Source of the DNA: Anaeroplasmataceae bacterium
GTDB taxonomy: Bacteria > Bacillota_I > Bacilli_A > Acholeplasmatales > Anaeroplasmataceae
Reading direction: 5' to 3'
Assembly (NCBI GenBank): GCA_029050385.1
Contig: JAIDMV010000161.1
Span: forward strand, 1-5,376
DNA: 5,376 nt
The translations under genes were made by a program, and so were the position numbers. Under the pieces are notes generated by a model. It had not been told where the DNA came from. It saw nothing but the letters and a program-made list of their open reading frames with translations, and did not search any database. Numbering within the stretch: the stretch's first letter is position 1; every line of letters starts with the position of its first letter. Positions 1-4,907 of this stretch are shown one piece after another.

Positions 1-13
1 ATAAAATGGTAAA

Positions 14-19
14 AAGGAG
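14..19 (+). promoter_or_regulatory. Ribosome binding site of the YbjN-like gene
   Basis: AAGGAG at 14-19 lies 3 bases before the ATG at 23 and 9 bases before the ATG at 29. Shine-Dalgarno spacing in Firmicutes is usually about 5-10 bases, so the site favours the second ATG and decides the start chosen here. A TGA at 21-23 overlaps the first ATG and could be the stop of an upstream gene, but only six codons of that frame are visible. Confidence 0.7.
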
Positions 20-28
20 CTGATGAAA

Positions 29-415
29 ATGGCTTGGGGTAGAAAAAAGATTCTAGCAAGACTAGGGCAATATTTAGAAAATAAACAAATTCCTTTTGAA
101 TATGATGAAGAGAATTTAAAAATTAAAATGGAATTATACTTTAGCAATCTTTCTTATATGCTTTATCCTTATATCACAATAGAAGATAATCTGTGTAGTA
201 TGAATATCAATGTTGTTGAGCATCCAATTAAAGGGTTTAATTATGAAAGAATAAATGATTTTAACAAGCAATCTAAGTTTTTTAAAGCCTATTTAACAGA
301 AGAAGGAATTGTTTCTTTAGAGTATAGATGTATTTTGAATGAAATAGAAGCAGAGACTTTAGACGCAATCTTCGACAGTTTATACGCAGTCGAGACGTTA
401 ATTGACATCCTATAA
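29..415 (+). CDS. Small YbjN-like protein of unknown function
   Basis: Predicted soluble protein of 128 residues (130 if the ATG at 23 is used). There is no signal peptide or membrane segment. The pattern resembles YbjN / type III secretion chaperone-like alpha-beta folds: an N-terminal helix (AWGRKKILARLGQYL), alternating beta strands, then a central helix with FNKQSKFFKAYLTEEG leading into a strand (VSLEYRCIL) and a C-terminal acidic helix. YbjN-domain proteins are small and mostly uncharacterised; some are thought to bind other proteins. The family assignment rests on pattern recognition only and no catalytic motif is visible. The gene sits upstream of gmk but is separated from it by a weak terminator and a promoter, so it is probably not in the same transcript. 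Its own promoter lies outside the window. The 3' end carries an unusual cluster of CpG dinucleotides. It could instead be an unrelated lineage-specific protein. Confidence 0.75.
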   Translation: MAWGRKKILARLGQYLENKQIPFEYDEENLKIKMELYFSNLSYMLYPYITIEDNLCSMNINVVEHPIKGFNYERINDFNKQSKFFKAYLTEEGIVSLEYRCILNEIEAETLDAIFDSLYAVETLIDIL

Positions 416-437
416 AAACGCTTTTAAAGGTTTTTTT
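414..437 (+). terminator. Weak intrinsic terminator after the YbjN-like gene
   Basis: AAAAAC (414-419) pairs with GTTTTT (430-435). Inside, CTT (421-423) pairs with AAG (427-429) around a three-base loop, with G420 bulged. The 3' arm runs into a seven-T tract (431-437). It begins within the stop codon. The stem is mostly A-T and therefore weak, but its place between a stop codon and a promoter supports a terminator role. Confidence 0.5.
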
Positions 438-438
438 C

Positions 439-467
439 TTGTATCCTTTATCATATAGTGATAAAAT
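439..467 (+). promoter_or_regulatory. Extended -10 sigma-A-type promoter for gmk
   Basis: The -35 element TTGTAT (439-444) is followed by a 17-base spacer and the -10 element TAAAAT (462-467). A TG dinucleotide (459-460) one base before the -10 makes it an extended -10 promoter. The expected transcript start is near 474, leaving a leader of under 20 bases. GGGAAGG at 476-482 is the Shine-Dalgarno sequence, 8 bases before the ATG. No operator or leader structure is visible. Confidence 0.65.
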
Positions 468-490
468 AAATCAAAGGGAAGGTAGTAAGC

Positions 491-1111
491 ATGAAATTAA
501 ATGACCGCGGTTTACTAGTTGTTATATCAGGTCCCTCTGGAGTCGGTAAGGGGACAGTACGTAGAGCTCTTTTTAATATGCCTAACAACAATTTGGTTTA
601 TAGTGTTTCTATGACAACAAGAGAAAAACGGCCGGGAGAGGTCGATGGAGTAGACTATTATTTCGTATCTAAAGAAGAATTTAAAAAGCGTAAGTCAAAT
701 GGTAAGTTTTTAGAAACCGCTGAGTTTGTAGGAAATTATTATGGTACTCCACTTGATAAAGTTAATGAGCAGCTTGATTTAGGAAATGAAGTTGTTTTAG
801 AGATAGAAGTAGATGGAGCTCAGCAGGTAAAAAAGAAAATGCCAGATTGTGTGATGATTTTTATTGTTCCACCTGGGAAGCAAGCATTGTATGATCGATT
901 GAAGCGTAGAGGTACAGAATCTGAGCCTATTATCAAGGAAAGAATTGAAAAGGCAAATCGTGAATTTAAGGTTGCTCATTTATATGATTATATTGTCGTA
1001 AATGATGAGGTACATAATGCTGCAGATAGAATTATGGCTATCATTCGTGCAGAGCATGCAAAAACGGAGCGTTCTATCCATAAATATATGGAAATGATAG
1101 AGGAAAATTAA
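491..1111 (+). CDS. gmk: Guanylate kinase (GMP kinase)
   Basis: Cytosolic enzyme that converts GMP and ATP to GDP and ADP in purine nucleotide metabolism; GMP kinase activity also bears on (p)ppGpp homeostasis in Firmicutes. At 206 residues it is the usual length. The P-loop GPSGVGKGT is at residues 14-22. The GMP-binding segment has TTR (42-44), RPGE (47-50) and DYYF (55-58), with E75 and Y84 of FLETAEF and YYGTP completing the guanine/phosphate pocket. The lid region has RLKRRGTES (136-144) with the conserved arginines R136, R140 and R151. The segment LEIEVDGA (103-110) stands where many homologues read LEIDVQGA; E for D and D for Q look like tolerated variation. It has its own promoter and a well-placed ribosome binding site. 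rpoZ follows after 64 bases, a common Firmicute pairing. The identification is firm. Confidence 0.97.
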   Translation: MKLNDRGLLVVISGPSGVGKGTVRRALFNMPNNNLVYSVSMTTREKRPGEVDGVDYYFVSKEEFKKRKSNGKFLETAEFVGNYYGTPLDKVNEQLDLGNEVVLEIEVDGAQQVKKKMPDCVMIFIVPPGKQALYDRLKRRGTESEPIIKERIEKANREFKVAHLYDYIVVNDEVHNAADRIMAIIRAEHAKTERSIHKYMEMIEEN

Positions 1112-1119
1112 ATTTTTTC

Positions 1120-1147
1120 TTTATTTTTTCTCTAAATATGTTATAAT
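1120..1147 (+). promoter_or_regulatory. Extended -10 promoter for rpoZ
   Basis: A perfect TATAAT (1142-1147) is preceded by TG at 1139-1140, giving TGTTATAAT. The -35 is weak: TTTATT at 1120-1125 with a 16-base spacer is the best candidate, lying in a T-rich stretch right after the gmk stop. The transcript would start near 1154, about 20 bases before the rpoZ start. rpoZ can therefore be transcribed separately as well as by read-through from gmk; I see no hairpin terminator between the two genes. Confidence 0.65.
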
Positions 1148-1162
1148 ATTTTTAGACCTTGA

Positions 1163-1169
1163 AAGGAAG
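1163..1169 (+). promoter_or_regulatory. Ribosome binding site that decides the rpoZ start
   Basis: AAGGAAG (1163-1169) is directly next to an ATG at 1170 but about 8 bases (from AAGGA) before the ATG at 1176. The second ATG has normal spacing and gives the protein MSNKKNYDG..., so 1176 is preferred. Confidence 0.65.
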
Positions 1170-1175
1170 ATGAAT

Positions 1176-1397
1176 ATGTCAAATAAAAAGAATTATGATG
1201 GTATGCGTTACCCTTCTGTAGATGCATTACTTGATAAAATTGACTCAAAATATAAATTAGCTTATGCAGCAGCTAAAAGAGCTAAAATCATCGAAGAAGA
1301 AGATTTCACTTCTTATGAAGATGGAATGTGTGTTAAGCCTGTTGGTCAAGCATTAGAAGAAATTTTAGTTGGCAAAACTAAGATGACATTTAAGTAA
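1176..1397 (+). CDS. rpoZ: DNA-directed RNA polymerase omega subunit
   Basis: Omega is the small subunit that wraps the C-terminal part of beta-prime and assists assembly of RNA polymerase. The protein has 73 residues from the preferred start (75 from the ATG at 1170), within the family's usual range. The diagnostic N-terminal core is present: MRYPSVDALLDKIDSKY (10-26) then the helix LAYAAAKRAKII (28-39). It is followed by an acidic linker and the second conserved block KPVGQALEEILVGK (54-67). It lies 64 bases after gmk with an extended -10 promoter of its own. It ends in tandem TAA TAA stops and is followed at once by a strong intrinsic terminator, so it closes the gmk-rpoZ unit. In Bacillus the next genes are coaBC and priA; here they are not. 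The identification is firm. Confidence 0.95.
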   Translation: MSNKKNYDGMRYPSVDALLDKIDSKYKLAYAAAKRAKIIEEEDFTSYEDGMCVKPVGQALEEILVGKTKMTFK

Positions 1398-1403
1398 TAA
1401 AGG

Positions 1404-1443
1404 GTGGTTAATAGTGGAGCTAAGCTATTAGCCACATTTTTTT
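1404..1443 (+). terminator. Intrinsic terminator after rpoZ
   Basis: An 11-base-pair stem is formed by GTGGTTAATAG (1404-1414) and CTATTAGCCAC (1425-1435), with one T-G wobble and a ten-base loop. A seven-T tract (1437-1443) follows the 3' arm after one A. It begins 6 bases after the first rpoZ stop. This is the strongest terminator in the window. It lies upstream of the next gene without a clear promoter in between, so it may set how much transcription passes into the membrane protein gene and uvrC. Confidence 0.85.
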
Positions 1444-1446
1444 CTA

Positions 1447-1454
1447 AAAGGAGG
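1447..1454 (+). promoter_or_regulatory. Strong ribosome binding site of the membrane protein gene
   Basis: AAAGGAGG (1447-1454) is a near-perfect Shine-Dalgarno sequence, 9 bases before the ATG at 1464 and only a few bases after the T-tract of the rpoZ terminator. It fixes the start at 1464 and rules out an in-frame GTG at 1404, which coincides with the first base of the terminator stem. Confidence 0.8.
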
Positions 1455-1463
1455 CGAGAAGAG

Positions 1464-2219
1464 ATGAATATTGAACAATATATTTTTTGTTTTTTTGTTT
1501 ATGCTTTTTTAGGCTACCTATGTGAGGTGGCATATTGTTCTATTTGCCAAAGAAAATTAGTGAATCGTGGCTATTTATATATGCCAATTTGTCCAATTTA
1601 TGGTTGTGGCGCAATCCTCATTCTTTTATCTATGCTTCCTATTTCAAATATGTGGTATTTAGTTTTAATCTTAGGTATTTTATTAACCTCTGGATTAGAA
1701 TACTTAACAAGTTATATTATGGAGCTTATATTCCATATGCGTTGGTGGGATTATTCCAAAAGAAAGTTTAATATTAATGGTAGAGTATGCTTAAGAAATT
1801 CTTTAATGTTTGGTGCTTTAGTTATGCTTGTCATTTATGGACTACATCCAGTATTATCAAAACTAATGGAAGCTATGGGAACAATTCCTATTCGTGTTTT
1901 AAATAGCATTCTTTTAACGGGCTTAATTGTCGATTTGATATTTTCAACAATTAAAAATATCAATATTGCAAAGGTGGTTGCAAAAATCAATCAGCTTACA
2001 GAAGAAGCTACAGATAAATTGAAAGAATTGAAAGCTAGTGCTTCAGAAAAATTTTCAGAAACAAAAGAGTATTTATCCAATACAGCTGTTGCTTTAAAAT
2101 TGAAAGAGTTAATCTCTAAATATCCAAATGTTTCTTTACGTAAGGTCGGTAAAGGAAAGAAACGTTTGAGTATTAGTGAGTTTATAGCAAAGCATTTAAA
2201 TGATAAGGATGAGAAGTAG
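1464..2219 (+). CDS. PF06541-family (CmpB-like) polytopic membrane protein
   Basis: Integral membrane protein of 251 residues with about five membrane segments: roughly 4-24, 43-58, 63-86, 110-128 and 142-163. It matches the pattern of PF06541, named 'putative ABC-transporter type IV' (CmpB-like). The conserved features are NRGYLYMPICPIYGCGA (34-50), LEYLTSY (78-84) and RWWDYSKRKFNINGRVCL (93-110). The biochemical role of this family is not established, and nothing here indicates an ATPase partner. Beyond the membrane domain is a tail of about 85 residues: a Lys/Glu/Ala-rich, probably amphipathic helix (172-219), then a basic stretch KVGKGKKR (227-234). The start at 1464 is set by a strong ribosome binding site; an upstream in-frame GTG at 1404 would read through the rpoZ terminator. 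The TAG stop overlaps the GTG start of uvrC, which points to coupled translation. Family membership is likely; function is unknown. Confidence 0.88.
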   Translation: MNIEQYIFCFFVYAFLGYLCEVAYCSICQRKLVNRGYLYMPICPIYGCGAILILLSMLPISNMWYLVLILGILLTSGLEYLTSYIMELIFHMRWWDYSKRKFNINGRVCLRNSLMFGALVMLVIYGLHPVLSKLMEAMGTIPIRVLNSILLTGLIVDLIFSTIKNINIAKVVAKINQLTEEATDKLKELKASASEKFSETKEYLSNTAVALKLKELISKYPNVSLRKVGKGKKRLSISEFIAKHLNDKDEK

Positions 2220-2221
2220 TG
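2205..2221 (+). promoter_or_regulatory. Ribosome binding site and stop/start overlap for uvrC
   Basis: AAGGA (2205-2209) lies within the end of the membrane protein gene, 9 bases before the GTG at 2219. The stop TAG (2217-2219) and the start GTG share a base (TAGTG). This supports GTG as the real start and suggests translational coupling. Confidence 0.75.
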
Positions 2222-3991
2222 CTTCCTATTATTGAAGAAAAACTAAAGCTTTTGCCGGACCGACCAGGCTGTTATCAAATGCGGGATAAAGACAATACAG
2301 TCATTTATGTGGGCAAAGCGAAAAATTTAAAGAATCGTGTACGGAGTTATTTTCATGGTGCACACAATGCCAAAACAACAAAGCTAGTAAGTGAGATTAC
2401 AGATTTTACTTACGTAATCACTGCAAGTGAACTAGAGGCATTTGTTTTAGAAATTAATATGATTAAGGAATATGATCCTAAGTATAATATTATGCTGAAG
2501 GATGACAAAACCTATCCTTATATTGCCTTAACCAATGAGGATAACCCTCGTTTGATTGTAACAAGAAATCAAAGAAAAAGAAATTTTGCTAGATATTTTG
2601 GTCCCTATCCTAACGTAAGGGCGGCAAGAACAACGATAGATGTTTTAAATCAAATTTATCCATTTCGCAAATGCTATAATATTCCTAAAAAGGAATGCTT
2701 ATATTATCATATGCATCAGTGCTTAGGACCTTGTATTCACAAGGAGAAATTAGATTACTCAAGCTATAAGACAAAGGTATCTAGTTTTTTAAATGGTGAT
2801 GCAAAGGAAGTATTAGATGATATTGTTTCAAGAATGCAGGAAGCCTCAGAGAATTTAGAGTTCGAAAAAGCGAAAGAATATCGTGATTTAAAGATAGCTA
2901 TAGAGGATACTATTGCCAAACAAAAGATTTCTATCAATGATTTGACAAGTAGAGATTATATCGGAATTTATAACGATGAGGACGATATTTCCATTAATAT
3001 TATTATTACAAGACATGGAAATATTGTTCAAAATCATCAAACAATCATCAATAAATATGATAGTTTAGAAGATGAAACAATAAACTATTTAATTCAGTTT
3101 TATGAGGTGAATTCAAAACCTAAGGAGATTTGTTTTAAGGCCTTTGACGCAGAATTGCTTTCTAGTGTATTGGGTGTAGAAATTTATGAGGCAAAGCTAG
3201 GTAAGAAAAAAGAAATTTTAGATATGGCAAATGACAATGCCAAATTTAATCTAGAGAATAAAAGAAATATCTATAGAAATCAGGTACTGAAGAAGTTAGA
3301 AACAATTGAGGAACTAGGGAACCTTTTAGGTATTCCTACGCCTAGAAGAATTGAAGCATTTGATAACTCTAACTTATATGGAGAATATCCTGTATCTGCA
3401 ATGGTATGCTATATCAATGGAAAACCAGCACCTAAAGAGTTTAGAAAGTATCATATTAAAACTGTTGTTGGAGCAAACGATTATGAATCTATGAAGGAAG
3501 TTATTTATAGAAGATATTTTAGATTGCTGATGGAAGAAGGGGAGTTTCCGGATTTAATTGTTATGGATGGTGGAGAGATTCAGGTCCATGCTGCCTTAGA
3601 TGTTTTAGGAAGCTTAAATTTATCTATTCCAGTTATGGGAATCCAAAAGAATGACCGTCATAAAGCTTCTAAGATTTTCTTTGAAGAAACTTTATTTGAT
3701 TTAGATAAGAATTCACCTATCTATCTTTTATTAGCAGATATTTCTCAAAGAGTCCATGATTTTGCTATCAGCTTTTTTAGAAGCAATAAAGCAAAAGGAT
3801 TATTTTCGTCTATGTTAGATCCAATTCCAGGATTAGGACCAAAACGAAAGGAGCAACTTCTAACGTATTTTATAAGTATAGACCATATTAAAGAAGCTTC
3901 AGAAGAGGATTTGAAAAAGGCTGGTATGCCAGAGCCTCTAGCACATACAATTTACGAATATTTCCATAAACAAAAAGAAGAGAAGATGTAA
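2219..3991 (+). CDS. uvrC: UvrABC excinuclease subunit C
   Basis: Cytosolic nuclease of nucleotide excision repair; with UvrB it cuts 3' then 5' of a lesion. The 590 residues match the usual length. The N-terminal GIY-YIG domain (about 12-95) holds PGCY (Y19), IYVGKAKNLKNR (Y30, G32, K33, R40) and the catalytic glutamate E78 in LEINMIK. Four cysteines, C152, C160, C168 and C172, match the iron-sulfur cluster site, with a short gap between the first two. A UVR motif for UvrB contact spans about 196-231 (EFEKAKEYRD). The RNase H-like domain has D382 (AFDNSN), D421 (ANDYESM), D450 (VMDGGEIQ) and H513 (RVHDFAI). Two helix-hairpin-helix motifs end the protein (about 532-582, PGLGPKR). All catalytic residues are present. 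The start is GTG, coupled to the gene before it. I see no LexA-type box upstream. Identification is firm. Confidence 0.97.
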   Translation: MLPIIEEKLKLLPDRPGCYQMRDKDNTVIYVGKAKNLKNRVRSYFHGAHNAKTTKLVSEITDFTYVITASELEAFVLEINMIKEYDPKYNIMLKDDKTYPYIALTNEDNPRLIVTRNQRKRNFARYFGPYPNVRAARTTIDVLNQIYPFRKCYNIPKKECLYYHMHQCLGPCIHKEKLDYSSYKTKVSSFLNGDAKEVLDDIVSRMQEASENLEFEKAKEYRDLKIAIEDTIAKQKISINDLTSRDYIGIYNDEDDISINIIITRHGNIVQNHQTIINKYDSLEDETINYLIQFYEVNSKPKEICFKAFDAELLSSVLGVEIYEAKLGKKKEILDMANDNAKFNLENKRNIYRNQVLKKLETIEELGNLLGIPTPRRIEAFDNSNLYGEYPVSAMVCYINGKPAPKEFRKYHIKTVVGANDYESMKEVIYRRYFRLLMEEGEFPDLIVMDGGEIQVHAALDVLGSLNLSIPVMGIQKNDRHKASKIFFEETLFDLDKNSPIYLLLADISQRVHDFAISFFRSNKAKGLFSSMLDPIPGLGPKRKEQLLTYFISIDHIKEASEEDLKKAGMPEPLAHTIYEYFHKQKEEKM

Positions 3992-3992
3992 G

Positions 3993-4006
3993 AGGGGAGG
4001 GATCCC
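3993..4006 (+). promoter_or_regulatory. Ribosome binding site of the first ABC permease
   Basis: GGGGAGG (3994-4000) lies 8 bases before the ATG at 4009, immediately after the uvrC stop (3989-3991). It merges with the 8-base palindrome GGGATCCC (3999-4006). A short GGG/CCC hairpin could partly mask it, though with only three base pairs this would be weak. Confidence 0.7.
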
Positions 4007-4008
4007 AA

Positions 4009-4896
4009 ATGAAAAAGAATAATTGGAAAGCATGGCTTTATTTATTACCTGCTATGCTTTTATTAGGGGTATTTATGCTATACCCTTTAGTAGATGTTGT
4101 TATCTATTCCTTTGAAGAAAATTTTACCTTTGTGAGTCAGACCTATACAGGTGTAGGAGTAGAAAACTATCAATATGTTTTAAAAGATCCTGATTTTATA
4201 AGTGCAGTTCAAAATACATTTATTATTTTAATCACGGTTCCACTCTCAACGATAATTGCTATTCTATTAGCAGTTGGATTGAATAGTATTAAACCGTTAA
4301 GAAAAATATTTCAAACTATTTTCTTTTTGCCATATGTGACAAATACTTTGGCAGTAGGTTTAGTCTTTTTGATTTTGTTTGATAAAACCCCTATGAGTAA
4401 TGGATTTGCCAATATGATTTTAGGATGGTTTCATATCGAACCGATTGATTTTATCCGTGGTCCCTATTGGGCAAAAATGTTTGTTTTAGGATTTTATATC
4501 ATTTGGACAGTAATGCCTTTTAAAATTCTCGTTTTGGTGGGAGCTCTACAATCTGTAAATAAGCAGTATTATGATGCTGCAAAACTGGACAATGCTACAC
4601 GTTTTACTATGTTTCGTAAAATTACAGTACCTATGATTTCTCCAATGATTTCCTATTTAATTATTACAGGATTTATTGGTGCATTTAAGGAATATAACAA
4701 CGCAGTAGCTTTATTTGGGGAAGATTTGAATTCCTCAGAGATGAATACGATTGTTGGATATGTCTACAATATGCTCTATTTTGAAACGGGTGGTTATCCA
4801 TCCTATGCTGCCGCTGCTGCCATTTTATTATTCTGCATCATTCTTACAATCACTTGTATTAACCTGTTGATTAGTAAGAAGAAGGTATACTATTAG
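4009..4896 (+). CDS. ABC importer permease, carbohydrate type (MalF/UgpA-like)
   Basis: Inner-membrane subunit of a binding-protein-dependent importer, 295 residues, the usual length for sugar-type permeases without the extra MalF domain. Six membrane segments are visible at about 8-30, 64-92, 99-124, 150-180, 209-230 and 263-288. The cytoplasmic EAA loop that docks on the ATPase is DAAKLDNATRFTMFRKITVP (189-208); the usually conserved glycine of the DGA triplet is asparagine here (N195). The N-terminus WLYLLPAMLLLGVFMLYP is typical of the MalF/UgpA/LacF group. It begins 17 bases after uvrC with no clear promoter in between. The second permease follows with its ribosome binding site built on this gene's stop codon, so the two are an operon pair. 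Known relatives move sugars, glycerol-3-phosphate or polyols; the substrate cannot be told from this protein, and the ATPase and binding protein lie outside the window. Confidence 0.92.
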   Translation: MKKNNWKAWLYLLPAMLLLGVFMLYPLVDVVIYSFEENFTFVSQTYTGVGVENYQYVLKDPDFISAVQNTFIILITVPLSTIIAILLAVGLNSIKPLRKIFQTIFFLPYVTNTLAVGLVFLILFDKTPMSNGFANMILGWFHIEPIDFIRGPYWAKMFVLGFYIIWTVMPFKILVLVGALQSVNKQYYDAAKLDNATRFTMFRKITVPMISPMISYLIITGFIGAFKEYNNAVALFGEDLNSSEMNTIVGYVYNMLYFETGGYPSYAAAAAILLFCIILTITCINLLISKKKVYY

Positions 4897-4900
4897 GAGG
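4894..4900 (+). promoter_or_regulatory. Ribosome binding site of the second ABC permease, overlapping a stop codon
   Basis: TAGGAGG: the TAG stop of the first permease (4894-4896) runs directly into AGGAGG (4895-4900), 7 bases before the ATG at 4908. A ribosome ending the first gene would stand on this site, favouring balanced production of the two partner subunits. Confidence 0.85.
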
Positions 4901-4907
4901 TCATAAG

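Noticed and set aside
402..407. Perfect TTGACA (-35 consensus) at the end of the YbjN-like gene
   Set aside because: It encodes part of that protein, no good -10 lies 16-18 bases downstream, and the gmk promoter at 439-467 fits better.
797..979. Minus-strand open frame inside gmk
   Set aside because: It lies wholly within a clearly identified gene, has no recognisable domain, and no ribosome binding site stands out; it is a shadow frame.
1112..1135. Terminator in the T-rich stretch after gmk
   Set aside because: T-runs are present but no stable stem precedes them; the region is better read as the AT-rich upstream part of the rpoZ promoter.
1369..1398. Possible promoter in the rpoZ 3' end (TTGGCA with AGTAAT at 18-base spacing)
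   Set aside because: The -10 matches at only four positions and there is no extended element; too weak to call, though it would matter for the terminator question.
1535..1771. Second plus-strand open frame inside the membrane protein gene
   Set aside because: It overlaps the conserved PF06541 core in another frame and its translation resembles no family.
2100..2219. LexA-type SOS box before uvrC
   Set aside because: I looked for GAAC-N4-GTTC type sites before uvrC and found none.
3999..4006. GGGATCCC palindrome as an operator before the permease gene
   Set aside because: Eight bases is short, it overlaps the Shine-Dalgarno region, and the flanks are not symmetric; chance is a sufficient explanation.
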